Assembly (NCBI GenBank): GCA_903907985.1
Contig: CAIVQG010000034.1
Location: 1-61,246, forward strand
Reading direction: 5' to 3'
Length of the DNA stretch: 61,246 bases
Origin: an uncultured delta proteobacterium
GTDB lineage: Bacteria > Desulfobacterota > Syntrophia > Syntrophales > Smithellaceae
The position numbers were made by a program, and so were the translations under genes. Shown here piece after piece: positions 44,210 through 53,276 of the stretch; positions within the stretch are counted from its first letter, which is position 1, and every line of letters starts with the position of its first letter. The notes under the pieces are model-generated. The model ran no database searches, had not been told where the DNA came from, and was given only the letters and a program-made list of their open reading frames with translations.

Positions 44210-46012
44210 CTAAAGTAGTTTTCCTGAACCCGTCATAATAAAATGCTCGACAATCGGTCCCAGGGCCAGGGCCGGAAAGAAGGTTAACGCGCCCACGATA
44301 AGCACTGTAGCGATCAGCAGGATAATAAAGGGCAGACCCGAAACAGGGAAACTGCCGGCGCTTTCCGGCACCAGCTTCTTGCCCGCCAGACTTCCCGCCA
44401 GCGCCATAACAGGCACGATAAAGAGAAATCGGCCGATCAGCATGGCAATCCCCAGTGTGATATTGAGCCAGGGTGTATTGGCGTTTAATCCCGCAAAAGC
44501 GCTGCCGTTATTGCCAACGGATGAGGAATAGGCATAGAGGAGCTCCGACAGACCATGTGGCCCCGTGTTGGCAAGCCCTAGTATACCCCAGGAGCTGACG
44601 GCCGCCCAGGCCGCAAAACCGAGGATGCTGAAACAGAGGACGAGCACAGCCAGAACGCTGACCTTGACATCATAGGCTTCGATCTTCTTCCCCAAATATT
44701 CCGGCGTACGCCCCACCATCAGGCCAGCCAGAAATACCGTCAGGATCACGAAAACCAGCATACCGTAAAGACCTGCGCCTACACCGCCAAAGACCACCTC
44801 ACCTAGTTCGATGTTGACCAGAGGAACGAGTCCCCCCAAGGGAGTGAAAGAGTCGTGCATGGAGTTCACTGCTCCGCAAGATGCATCGGTGGTAACGGTC
44901 GCAAAAAGCGCGGAATTGAATATCCCGAAACGCGCCTCCTTGCCCTCCATATTCCCCCCGGCGCGCTCAATGCCCAGAGCAGTTAGATGGGGGTTGCCGG
45001 CCGACTCGGCCTGCCAGCAGACAAGGACACCGGCCAGAAAGAGTATAGCCATCGCTCCCCAGATCGCCCAGCCGTGTCGGCGGTTCTTGACGGTCCTGCC
45101 AAGAAAATAAGTAAGTCCGCTGGGGATAAGAAAAATGGACAGCATCTGGATGAAATTCGTCAGCGGCGTTGGATTTTCAAAGGGATGAGCGGCGTTGGCA
45201 TTGGTGAAGCCGCCACCGTTGGTTCCCAGCATCTTAACGGCCACCTGCGAGGCCATGGGCCCCTGAGAGATTGTCTGGGTATCAATTTTTTTATCTTCCA
45301 TGACGGTCTTGCCCTGCTTATCCTTTATCTCCTGCCCGGCGTTGTCCTTTTTGACGACTTGAATAGTGTAAGACTCAACCACTTTCGCCGTATCATAAGC
45401 TTTGAAATTCTGGATCATCCCCTGGGAGACCAGAAAGAGCGCGAAGAATAAACAGATAGGCAGCAGCAAATAGAGATTCGCCCGCACCATGTCCACCCAG
45501 AAGTTGCCGATAGTTTTGGCGGTATGGCGGGCAATGCCCCGTACCAGTGCGGCGGCGACAGCAATCCCCACAGCGGCGGAAACAAAATTATGAAACGTTA
45601 GTCCTACCATCTGCGAAAAGTAGGACATCGTGGATTCTCCTCCATAGCTTTGCCAATTGGTGTTTGTGGTAAAACTGGCCGCCGTGTTGAAGGCCAGATC
45701 GGAGCTCAGAGGACCAAATCCTTGTGGATTCAAAGGCAACAGGTGCTGAATCCGGAGAATAAGATAGGTGAAAAGCAGGCCAATAAGACTGAATATAAGC
45801 AGAGAAACTGTATATTGCTTCCAGTCCTGTTCCTGTTTTCGATCCACCCGGAAGATCCGGTAAAACAACAGTTCCACCGGCTTCAGGACGGGATCGAGAA
45901 AGGTGCGTCCTTCGCCGTCCAGAACGCGAACCAGATAAAGTCCCATAGGTTTGGTCAGAAGCAGCAGCAGGACGACAAATGCGGTCAGTTGCAGCCATCC
46001 ATACATATCCAT
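44210..46012 (-). CDS. kdpA: K+-transporting ATPase subunit KdpA
   Basis: The 600-residue K+ channel-like subunit with four selectivity-filter repeats. Visible ones include FNTAASFTTNTNWQSYGGE near 108 and MLGTNGGGFTNANAAHPFENP near 258. A charged insertion, VVKKDNAGQEIKDKQGKT near 218-240, is longer than in E. coli (557 residues). GGAGGT precedes the ATG, 25 bases after kdpF. Confidence 0.96.
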   Translation of the reverse strand: MDMYGWLQLTAFVVLLLLLTKPMGLYLVRVLDGEGRTFLDPVLKPVELLFYRIFRVDRKQEQDWKQYTVSLLIFSLIGLLFTYLILRIQHLLPLNPQGFGPLSSDLAFNTAASFTTNTNWQSYGGESTMSYFSQMVGLTFHNFVSAAVGIAVAAALVRGIARHTAKTIGNFWVDMVRANLYLLLPICLFFALFLVSQGMIQNFKAYDTAKVVESYTIQVVKKDNAGQEIKDKQGKTVMEDKKIDTQTISQGPMASQVAVKMLGTNGGGFTNANAAHPFENPTPLTNFIQMLSIFLIPSGLTYFLGRTVKNRRHGWAIWGAMAILFLAGVLVCWQAESAGNPHLTALGIERAGGNMEGKEARFGIFNSALFATVTTDASCGAVNSMHDSFTPLGGLVPLVNIELGEVVFGGVGAGLYGMLVFVILTVFLAGLMVGRTPEYLGKKIEAYDVKVSVLAVLVLCFSILGFAAWAAVSSWGILGLANTGPHGLSELLYAYSSSVGNNGSAFAGLNANTPWLNITLGIAMLIGRFLFIVPVMALAGSLAGKKLVPESAGSFPVSGLPFIILLIATVLIVGALTFFPALALGPIVEHFIMTGSGKLL

Positions 46013-46037
46013 TTTATGCTACCTCCGTCTATCGTGG

Positions 46038-46121
46038 TTAAAATAATTCCGGCCGAATGACGGTGGCCAAAAGATAGATAATCAAAACAACGCCGATTAA
46101 ACCGACAATAATATCCAGCAT
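46038..46121 (-). CDS. kdpF: KdpF small membrane subunit
   Basis: A 27-residue hydrophobic peptide starting MLDIIVGLIGVVLIIYLLAT and ending VIRPELF, which matches the KdpF pattern (one helix, then RPE-F). GGGAGG lies eight bases before the ATG. It stabilises the KdpFABC complex and is the first gene of the operon. Confidence 0.9.
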   Translation of the reverse strand: MLDIIVGLIGVVLIIYLLATVIRPELF

Positions 46122-46184
46122 GGTTAAAACCTCCCACAGGCCCCTGTAAAAAATGCGAAAAATATTTTTATGACAGAATAATAT

Positions 46185-46200
46185 AGCAACAGGCATGCCA
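46185..46200 (-). promoter_or_regulatory. Sigma-54 promoter of kdpFABC
   Basis: On the minus strand TGGCATGCCTGTTGCT matches the -24/-12 consensus, with GG and GC ten bases apart. The inferred start at about 46174 is some 50 bases before kdpF. An NtrC-type activator gene lies directly upstream. Confidence 0.85.
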
Positions 46201-46263
46201 AGTGTCGAAAGTGCTAATGTTGGGAATTCATATGGTTATATTTTCTGCGGACGTTGAGCGTCA

Positions 46264-46307
46264 TTGCAATTTGCAAAAGACGGAATAGAGATGATTGAAA
46301 ATTGCAA
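46264..46307. promoter_or_regulatory. Candidate activator sites (three TTGCAA)
   Basis: TTGCAA occurs at 46264-46269, 46271-46276 and 46302-46307, about 65-105 bases upstream of the -24 element. That spacing suits enhancer sites of an NtrC-type activator. The hexamer is itself a palindrome. Assignment is inference. Confidence 0.4.
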
Positions 46308-46312
46308 GGCGG

Positions 46313-47662
46313 CTAAATGCCGTATTGCTTGCGGCGTCGCCAGAGTGTGGCCTGATCAATGCCAAGAAGATCGGCGGCATCCTGTAAGGAGCGCGTTGAA
46401 GCCAGTACCCGCCGGATATGTTCTTCTTCAATTTTGTTCAGGGAGACCGGATCTCCGATCCTGATGGCCGCAGGTGTGGCATGTAAATTTTCCGGAAGAT
46501 GGTCGGCAGCGATTTTATTTCCTGCACAGAGAATGACCGCCCTTTCCACGATATTTCTTAATTCGCGGACATTTCCCGGCCACGGATAACTATTCAGCAG
46601 ACGCAACGCCTCGTCTGTAAAACCCGACAGTGTTTTGTGGCAGCTCTTACCAAAAAAAATCAGCAGGCCGTTGGCCAGAGAAACAATATCATCGGGCCGT
46701 TCCCGCAGCGGTGGGATTTCAATCGAAATCACATTGAGCCGGTAATAAAGATCCTCCCGGAAGCGGCCGTCCCGGACGGATTTTTCCAAATCGATGTTGG
46801 TGGCGGCGATAATGCGCACATCGGCCTGGCGGGTCGTATAATCTCCGATGCGTTCGTACTCCTTCTCCTGGACGAAACGCAGAAGCTTCGGTTGAAGAGA
46901 GAGAGGCAAGTCGCCGATTTCGTCGAGCAGCAATGTTCCCCGGTTGCACATACTGATCCGGCCGGGATTGTCGCGCACGGCGCCGGTAAAGGCTCCTTTG
47001 ACATGCCCGAACAATTCACTTTCCAAAAGTTCCGGAGACAGGGAAGGACAGGAAATAACACCAAACGGCATCGTCTGCCGCCCGCTCCAGCCATGAATGG
47101 CTTTCGCCAACACCGTTTTGCCGGTGCCGCTTTCGCCACGGATGAGGATGGTGGCATTGGACGGCGCCGTCTGTTGCGCCAGATTAACGGCCCTCGTCAT
47201 TGCCGCGCTGGCACTGGAAAAATCTGCCTCAAAGTTTGAGCGCCCTAAATCCTCACGTAAGTCAGTAACCTTTTGCTCCAGGTTACGGATATCAAATATC
47301 TTGTGAATAGCAAGCTTTACCTGAGCCGGAGTAAAAGGTTTGGGAAGATAGTCCGCCGCACCACGTTTTATCGCATCCACAGCTGTTTCTATCGAGGCGT
47401 AGGCAGTAATCACGACAATCTTGAGCCAGGGCGTCACAGCCAGCAAAGCCGGAATCAGATCAAGCCCGGTGGCAGTACCCAGCCGTAGATCCACAAAAGC
47501 GATATCAAATGATTTTCTCGATGCTTCAGAAAGGGCGTCATCGAAGTTGCTGACCGCAGTCACCTGATATCCTTCCGTCTCCAGACATATTGCGAGCATC
47601 CTGCGGATGTTTGCTTCATCATCGACGACGAGAAAGTTGAATTGATTAGTTTCTTTCGTAAT
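46313..47662 (-). CDS. NtrC-family sigma-54 response regulator of kdp
   Basis: Domains in order: receiver (FLVVDDEANIRR, phosphorylated Asp in FVDLRLGTATG, Lys in PKPFTP), AAA+ ATPase with RGESGTGKTVLAKAIHG, the sigma-54 contact loop GAFTGA, and LLLDEIGDLP, then a Fis-type helix-turn-helix (LQDAADLLGIDQATLWRRRKQYG). About 449 residues. The start is uncertain. GGAGG at 47675-47670 is followed by in-frame ATA, ATT (47662) and ACG but no ATG/GTG; a TTG at 47680 lies upstream of that site. It replaces the OmpR-type KdpE expected in most bacteria. Confidence 0.9.
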   Translation of the reverse strand: MTKETNQFNFLVVDDEANIRRMLAICLETEGYQVTAVSNFDDALSEASRKSFDIAFVDLRLGTATGLDLIPALLAVTPWLKIVVITAYASIETAVDAIKRGAADYLPKPFTPAQVKLAIHKIFDIRNLEQKVTDLREDLGRSNFEADFSSASAAMTRAVNLAQQTAPSNATILIRGESGTGKTVLAKAIHGWSGRQTMPFGVISCPSLSPELLESELFGHVKGAFTGAVRDNPGRISMCNRGTLLLDEIGDLPLSLQPKLLRFVQEKEYERIGDYTTRQADVRIIAATNIDLEKSVRDGRFREDLYYRLNVISIEIPPLRERPDDIVSLANGLLIFFGKSCHKTLSGFTDEALRLLNSYPWPGNVRELRNIVERAVILCAGNKIAADHLPENLHATPAAIRIGDPVSLNKIEEEHIRRVLASTRSLQDAADLLGIDQATLWRRRKQYGI

Positions 47663-47716
47663 TATTACTCCTCCAATCAATTAATTTATTAAGGCCTTTA
47701 TTGAACATACAAACAA

Positions 47717-48973
47717 TCATTTTTTAATCAGGAAATATAGTTCGCCTTTTTCTTTAAGTGTCTCGGCAAAGAATGCGGCAGTATCACCGAATCCGCAAAA
47801 AAGGTCAACCCGGCCCGGACCTTTGATTGCCGCGCCTTTATCCTGATTGAGGACAAAGCGCGAAAACAGAACTCTCTGACCAGTGAAATTGCCGTCCTGA
47901 TCGAAAACAGGTTTGCTCAGGCGAATAAAAGCCAGTGCTCCCGGAGGCAAGAATTCAGGATCGGTAGCAATTGTTCTACTGGAAGTAACTGGTACCCCCA
48001 AAGAGCCGGTCGGCTTTTCCACAAACCGGAAAAAAACATATCGTTCATTGAAGCCTAAAATATCGTAGAGACTTTTCTCGTCTTTTTCTTTTAAGAACTT
48101 TTTGACATTTTGATTGGAAGCAGTCCGGCCACCGAGCATACCATTATCTAACAGGTACTGGGGCACACTCCGGTAGGGCCGGCCATTAGTCTGCATGGCA
48201 CTGACAGTTAAAATAGAATTATCTTCCAGTCTTATTTCTCCGGAACCTTGTATATGCAGAAAAAACAATTCTACGGGATCAGCCACCCAGATGATCTCCA
48301 GATTTTTCCCCTTCAATCCTCCCCCGGCATCAATTTCTTTGCGGCTGTAATAAGTCGCAGACCTGGAATTATTTTTGGCAAGCAGCTCGGGGGGTGGCTT
48401 GTAAAGAGGATATTTATATTTTTCCGTCCGCGTCCGTGATCCCTCAAGCAGGGGCACATAGTAACCGGTAAATAAAACCGAACCATAGCCATCCTGGCCT
48501 GCTGCCCGGAAAACGTCAAAATCCCTTTTTATCTGCCTTTTTTTGTCGGCCAGACTACTGCCATCTTGAATAATTTGACGAAACATCAGAAGAGATTCTT
48601 TCATCTGCTGGGCACTGATTAATCTATCGCCCACCTGATAAGCGCTATTACGCCCGGGACCATCATAATAATGGATGCTCCGTTCGACAGCTAAATCCAG
48701 CGAATCAATATCGAGATCGTCGGTAAAATCAATATCGGAAGAATTAACTGGAGAGAGTGCTTTTTCCGGCGGCAGAGAAATTCGATGGGCCTTTCGTGCA
48801 CATCCTACTATCGATAAGAATATTAATACTATTACAAGAAAATTGCGCCAGAATTTGAAGCTCTCCGCAGCAAGCTGCGGATAAGCTTCGATCCGTAGGG
48901 AATGAGTATTATTTTGATGTCGCTCGTTTACCCCGCCGCAAGCAGCGGGGTATGCGCTCGCTGTTGGATTCAT
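47717..48973 (-). CDS. mltA: MltA-type lytic murein transglycosylase (lipoprotein)
   Basis: Cleaves peptidoglycan glycan strands to anhydro-muropeptides. The 418 residues contain the MltA domain (VLFTGYYVPLLEGSRT near 163) and the C-terminal 3D domain with Asp residues in GRVDLFCGFGDTAAF near 385. A lipoprotein signal FLVIVLIFLSIVGC ends at Cys near 59. The first 42 residues are encoded by two hairpin repeats (48857-48889, 48929-48952), an abnormal extension before the signal. The ATG overlaps the previous stop by four bases, and no other standard start lies in frame before the signal. Confidence 0.88.
   Translation of the reverse strand: MNPTASAYPAACGGVNERHQNNTHSLRIEAYPQLAAESFKFWRNFLVIVLIFLSIVGCARKAHRISLPPEKALSPVNSSDIDFTDDLDIDSLDLAVERSIHYYDGPGRNSAYQVGDRLISAQQMKESLLMFRQIIQDGSSLADKKRQIKRDFDVFRAAGQDGYGSVLFTGYYVPLLEGSRTRTEKYKYPLYKPPPELLAKNNSRSATYYSRKEIDAGGGLKGKNLEIIWVADPVELFFLHIQGSGEIRLEDNSILTVSAMQTNGRPYRSVPQYLLDNGMLGGRTASNQNVKKFLKEKDEKSLYDILGFNERYVFFRFVEKPTGSLGVPVTSSRTIATDPEFLPPGALAFIRLSKPVFDQDGNFTGQRVLFSRFVLNQDKGAAIKGPGRVDLFCGFGDTAAFFAETLKEKGELYFLIKK
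48857..48889. repeat. REP-like hairpin inside mltA 5' end (1)
   Basis: GAAGCT...TCCGCAG-CAAG-CTGCGGA...AGCTTC forms a long stem. Confidence 0.65.
48929..48952. repeat. REP-like hairpin inside mltA 5' end (2)
   Basis: TACCCCGC and GCGGGGTA pair around CGCAAGCA. Such hairpins are common intergenic repeats in deltaproteobacteria (memory); here the bases are translated. Confidence 0.65.
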
Positions 48974-49428
48974 AGTTCCACAATCATCGCCACTTCATCG
49001 CAATAATCAGGATATTTGGAGCAGCGGAAACAATCCGACCAGATTTTTTCCGGCAATGTCGTGCGGTCAACTTCCTTAAAACCCAGTTTGGCAAAAAAAT
49101 CTCTTTTATAGGTCAGTGAAAATATTCTGAAGAGATCCAGCGTAATCGCCTCCGAGATGCAGGCTTCCACAAGTTGTTTACCAATGCCTTTTTTCCGGTA
49201 ATTCTCGTCAACATAAAGTGAACGGACTTCGGCAAGGTTCTCCCAGATGATATTCATCGCACAAATGCCGATCACCGATGAATCCTCCTCATCGTAATAG
49301 ACAAAAAAGTCCCGCAAGGAATTATATATGTCCATTAAGGAGCGGGGCAACATTTCGCCTTTACCCGCCGATAGATTTATCAGGCGGTGAATGGTCTTTA
49401 CGTCACCGATGCGCGCTTTTCTTAGCAT
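48970..49428 (-). CDS. GNAT acetyltransferase, short ArgA-type (N-acetylglutamate synthase candidate)
   Basis: A 152-residue acetyltransferase whose pattern MLRKARIGDVKTIHRLIN, KGEMLPRSLMDIYNSLRDFFVY, the acetyl-CoA loop YRKKGIGKQLV and IWSDCFRCSKYPDYCDEVAM fits the short ArgA-like proteins used for arginine synthesis in several phyla. The start at 49428 is preferred because GGAAAGGGGAAA lies upstream and the frame before it lacks family likeness. It overlaps the end of recN by 26 bases and mltA by four. Confidence 0.85.
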   Translation of the reverse strand: MLRKARIGDVKTIHRLINLSAGKGEMLPRSLMDIYNSLRDFFVYYDEEDSSVIGICAMNIIWENLAEVRSLYVDENYRKKGIGKQLVEACISEAITLDLFRIFSLTYKRDFFAKLGFKEVDRTTLPEKIWSDCFRCSKYPDYCDEVAMIVEL

Positions 49429-51139
49429 TATTTTTCCCCTTTCCGCTCTCTCGACATGATGCACTGGCGCTTTCCAACATTTCCCGCGCATGATCCCGCG
49501 TCATCTCGGTTAAATCCACACCGCCCAGCATTCGGCTTATTTCTTCAACTTTTTGTTCATCGGTCAGCTTATCCACAACAGTGGTTGTTCTGCCACCGGC
49601 AACTTTTTTAGCAACACGTAAATGACTGTCGCCATAACAGGCAATCTGCGGCAGGTGAGTAATACAAATAACCTGATGGTTGCCGGAAACTTCTTTTAAT
49701 TTACGCCCGACGATCTCCGCCGTTGCCCCGCCAATGCCGCTGTCCACTTCATCAAAGACAATTGTGTCCACGGAACCGGCGTGTGACAAAACATTCTTCA
49801 GGGCCAGGACAATCCGGGACAACTCGCCTCCGGAGGCAATTGTATTTAATGCTTTCGGTTCTTCGCCGATGTTAGCGGTCAGATAAAATTCCAATTCATC
49901 AGAGCCCCTGGGACCATACATTGCGTGGTTTGCCCCGGCCGCGCTGCTTTGAATATTTATTTCAAAAGAAGCGTGCGGCATATTTAAGGCATGAATTTCC
50001 CTATCTACAGTTCCTTTTAATTCAATTGCGGCCTCGGCCCTCAATTGTGAAAGCTTTTGTGCTCTTTGCTGCATCCGGGCGCTAACGGCAAGCTCTTCTT
50101 GCGCCAAATTATTCAATTCTTCTTCAACATTGGAAACGGCAAGCAGTTCTTTTTCTATCTCCTGCTTCTTTTGCAAAACGCTTTGCAGTGAACCACCATG
50201 TTTGCGTTTCAGCCTGTTTATCATTTCCAGGCGCTCCTCGATAGCAGCAAGTCTCTCCGGATCAAAAAAAAGATTTTTGCTGTAATCGCGCAGGGAAAGC
50301 GACGCTTCCTGCAGTGTAAAGAAACAGGTTTCCAAATCTGTTTCCGACAATTTTAATTTCGTATCTATTTTTTTAATTTCTTTTATCTGATCCTGAACAT
50401 CCTTTAATTTTTCAATAACGGAACTGGTTTCTCCATAAAGCAAATCATAGGCACGGCCAGCGGCATCAAGAAGCTTCTGCACATTGACCAGCACCTTTTT
50501 TTCTTCAACCAGGGCATTGTCTTCATCAATCTGGGGCGCAACATCTTCAATTTCTTTTAATTGAAATTTAATTAATTCTGTTGTTTCTTCCCTGCTTAGG
50601 CGCAAACTCTCCAGTTTTTCTCTTTGCGTTTTAATCTGCTGATATTGATTATAAGATTCTTCGTAAATAGTTCTCGACGGCAGACAACCACCAAATTCAT
50701 CCAGAATATCGATATGATTTTCGGCATCCAGAAGGATCTGATGTTCATGTTGACCGCAGATATTAATCAGCGATTCGGAGATAGCCGCCAGATTTGCTAA
50801 TGTCGCCATCTGCCCGTTAATCAGCGCCTTGTTTTTACCTGTACGGGAAATTACGCGGCGGATAACAAGTTCGTTTCCCGCTTCAAAACCCATTTGAAGA
50901 ATTTTTTCTTTCAATGCTTTATTTGCGGCAATATCAAAGAGCGCTTCCACCGTTGCTGCGTCGGCCTGTGTTCGAATCATCTCGGAGGCTGCCCGATCTC
51001 CCAAAAGCAGGTTGACTGCGCCAATAATGATCGATTTTCCGGCGCCGGTTTCACCGGAAATAATGGTCAGGCCATTATTGAATGAAACGTGGAGTTCATC
51101 AATGATGGCAAAGTTTTTAATGCTCAAATCATTAAGCAT
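49403..51139 (-). CDS. recN: DNA repair protein RecN
   Basis: An SMC-like ATPase for double-strand break repair. The 578 residues have Walker A SGETGAGKSIIIGA near 30, coiled coils in the middle, the ABC signature IASGGELSRIVLALK near 440, and Walker B TIVFDEVDSGIGG near 465. It overlaps nadK by eight bases. The order nadK-recN is common in bacteria. Confidence 0.95.
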   Translation of the reverse strand: MLNDLSIKNFAIIDELHVSFNNGLTIISGETGAGKSIIIGAVNLLLGDRAASEMIRTQADAATVEALFDIAANKALKEKILQMGFEAGNELVIRRVISRTGKNKALINGQMATLANLAAISESLINICGQHEHQILLDAENHIDILDEFGGCLPSRTIYEESYNQYQQIKTQREKLESLRLSREETTELIKFQLKEIEDVAPQIDEDNALVEEKKVLVNVQKLLDAAGRAYDLLYGETSSVIEKLKDVQDQIKEIKKIDTKLKLSETDLETCFFTLQEASLSLRDYSKNLFFDPERLAAIEERLEMINRLKRKHGGSLQSVLQKKQEIEKELLAVSNVEEELNNLAQEELAVSARMQQRAQKLSQLRAEAAIELKGTVDREIHALNMPHASFEINIQSSAAGANHAMYGPRGSDELEFYLTANIGEEPKALNTIASGGELSRIVLALKNVLSHAGSVDTIVFDEVDSGIGGATAEIVGRKLKEVSGNHQVICITHLPQIACYGDSHLRVAKKVAGGRTTTVVDKLTDEQKVEEISRMLGGVDLTEMTRDHAREMLESASASCRESGKGKNNAKKSAHR

Positions 51140-52022
51140 TTTTTCGTCTTTTAGCTCCTGAAGGTAAACCGCCCCAGCCGAGTTTGGAACGCAATATTTC
51201 CCAATAGCTGCGGTGCGGTGAAAGAACCAGCTTAGTTACGTGATTTGATTTTTTTACATCGATAACGTCGCCTGATCTGACCCGGTAGGATTCCTGCCCG
51301 TCCAGAGTCAAGGTTGCGCCTCTTTCCTTAGACCATAAAGTTATCTGTAAATTGGAATTTTCCGGGGAAATAATGGGTCGATTAGTCAAGGTATGCGGAC
51401 AAATAGGATTAATAATGATCAAATCTTTTTCCGGATAGACAATAGGTCCGCCGGCGGAAAGTGAATAAGCAGTGGATCCGGTGGGCGTCGAAATAATCAG
51501 GCCATCCGCTTTATAAGTAGTCAGGTACATATTGTCGATCGTCATTTCCAGTTCAACTATCCTCGACAGGTTGCCCCGGTTGATTACGACATCATTTAAT
51601 ACGGTACCGGCAGCAATAATCGTTTTACCGCGACTGATGGATACATCGAGCATCATCCTCTTTTCAGCAACGTAATTACCGGCTAAAATTAATTCCAGTG
51701 CCGAATGCATTTCATTGAGATTAACTTCGGTCAGATATCCGAAACTGCCCATGTTGATACCGACTATCGCAATATCGTGCTTGGCCAGACCCCGCGCAGT
51801 CCGCAGCATTGTGCCGTCACCACCCAATACGGCAATAAGTTCTGTCCTCCGGGCGAGGTCATCCCAGGACAACCCGCCGCTGATACCGATTTTGGCGGCG
51901 ATTTCCGCTTCAATAAACACTTCAATGCCGCGGTTCTCCAGCCACTCTTTTAAAAGCTTGGCATACTCGGCTGTATTTTCTTTTTCTGTGTTGGCAACAA
52001 TGCCGACTGTCTTGATTTTCAT
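51132..52022 (-). CDS. nadK: NAD kinase
   Basis: Phosphorylates NAD to NADP. The 296 residues contain the GGDGT motif (AVLGGDGTMLRTAR near 68), the NE/D-type GINMGSFGYLTE near 90, and the glycine-rich ISTPTGSTAYSLSAGGPIV near 175. The start at 52022 (MKIKTVGIVANTEK) fits the family; a TTG 15 bases upstream is possible. First gene of the nadK-recN-GNAT-mltA run. Confidence 0.95.
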   Translation of the reverse strand: MKIKTVGIVANTEKENTAEYAKLLKEWLENRGIEVFIEAEIAAKIGISGGLSWDDLARRTELIAVLGGDGTMLRTARGLAKHDIAIVGINMGSFGYLTEVNLNEMHSALELILAGNYVAEKRMMLDVSISRGKTIIAAGTVLNDVVINRGNLSRIVELEMTIDNMYLTTYKADGLIISTPTGSTAYSLSAGGPIVYPEKDLIIINPICPHTLTNRPIISPENSNLQITLWSKERGATLTLDGQESYRVRSGDVIDVKKSNHVTKLVLSPHRSYWEILRSKLGWGGLPSGAKRRKNA

Positions 52023-52199
52023 AGCTTTATACCCCAAAAAATATGAAGCTCAGTAACATAAATAAAAGCTGCTGTCTATGGATAATTACTTTACCCGCCA
52101 AGCAAGAAACTATTTGATTTTCCAAGGTAATTTTAGCACATAAATTCTTGACAGAATCCTCACGAATAATATACGGTACCCGCCTGTGAGGTGCTAATT

Positions 52200-53276
52200 A
52201 TGGGTTTACTGAAAGGCAATTTTTCTTTTGCCCGATTTCATGTGGAAGGTCAATTGCCACAGGCGTTTTTAAACTTCGTCAACAACCGGATTAAAGCCAA
52301 TTCATTCCGAGAAACAGCCAAATCAACTGAAGAAAAAAGATTAGGCTGGGTTTCTGTAACTGATATACTTGATGCCGATTTTGAAGAGGCCAATTATGTG
52401 CTTGGCGATTATCTTATTTTTTCTTTGCGGATAGATCGCAAAATGATTCCACCTAAACTGATGAAAATAAAAATTATGGAAGAAGAGCGTATATTTCTTG
52501 CCCAAAGCGGAAAAACCCGGATTAATAAGCAAATAGCCGGTGGCATTAAAGACAAAGTAAAATTGGAACTTCTGTCCAGACTTGATCCGGTACCATCATT
52601 TTATGATGTTTGCTGGGCTCTGGGCCAAAACACAGTTTATTTTTCTTCGCTTTCCGACAAGGTCGTGGACGACTTCGTTGATTTGTTCAAACAAACTTTT
52701 TCTTTAAGCCTTACCCGTCTTTTACCGCAGGACAATCAACTGATCGGAAAAAAGATTGCCGAATCGACCATAAAAAAAGAAGAAGCTTCCGGAATCGGCC
52801 GTGAATTCATGACCTGGCTATGGTTTAAGTCGGAAGAACGCAACGGCAGAATAAGTTTATCCCCAAGTGATGAAGTCGAACTTAATTTCTTAAAGAGAAT
52901 TGTCCTGGAAGCCGGTGAAGGTGAATATTCACAGGGCGTGGTCTGTCATGGAATACACGCTGAGTTAAAAGAAGGCAAGGAGGCAATCCGCCAAGGCAAA
53001 AAAGTTAAAGAAGCCGGGATCAAACTTATTTCCAATCAAAATGAGTGGGAATTTACACTAAAAGCCGATAGTTTTCATTTCCAATCTTTAAAACTCCCCA
53101 TTGCCGAATGGACGGATGCGGAAGAAGACCCTTCCGGTAAAATGCTGGAGCGGATTTATCTTATTGAAAACGCCGCCAAAGCAATTGATCAACTTTATGA
53201 TTTTTTTCTGAACATCCGTTATTCAGCGCAGTGGGATGAAAAGGAAGTAAAGTTGCTGGATAAATGGTTGCATTAA
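52200..53276 (+). CDS. RdgC-like recombination-associated protein
   Basis: A 358-residue protein resembling RdgC, a ring-shaped DNA-binding protein that modulates RecA. Likeness is seen in the start MGLLKGNFSFARFHVEG, LGWVSVTDILDADF near 48 and the middle KVKLELLSRLDPVPSFYDVCWALGQNTVYFSS. GAGGTG six bases before the ATG fixes the start. It is divergent from nadK. The match is moderate, hence no symbol. Confidence 0.75.
   Translation: MGLLKGNFSFARFHVEGQLPQAFLNFVNNRIKANSFRETAKSTEEKRLGWVSVTDILDADFEEANYVLGDYLIFSLRIDRKMIPPKLMKIKIMEEERIFLAQSGKTRINKQIAGGIKDKVKLELLSRLDPVPSFYDVCWALGQNTVYFSSLSDKVVDDFVDLFKQTFSLSLTRLLPQDNQLIGKKIAESTIKKEEASGIGREFMTWLWFKSEERNGRISLSPSDEVELNFLKRIVLEAGEGEYSQGVVCHGIHAELKEGKEAIRQGKKVKEAGIKLISNQNEWEFTLKADSFHFQSLKLPIAEWTDAEEDPSGKMLERIYLIENAAKAIDQLYDFFLNIRYSAQWDEKEVKLLDKWLH

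Noticed and set aside
44210-44235. AAAGTAGTTTT near the kdpA stop as a third copy of the dsrA/ackA 16-mer
   Set aside because: Only about ten bases match, it lies inside a gene end and has no positional relation to a start codon.
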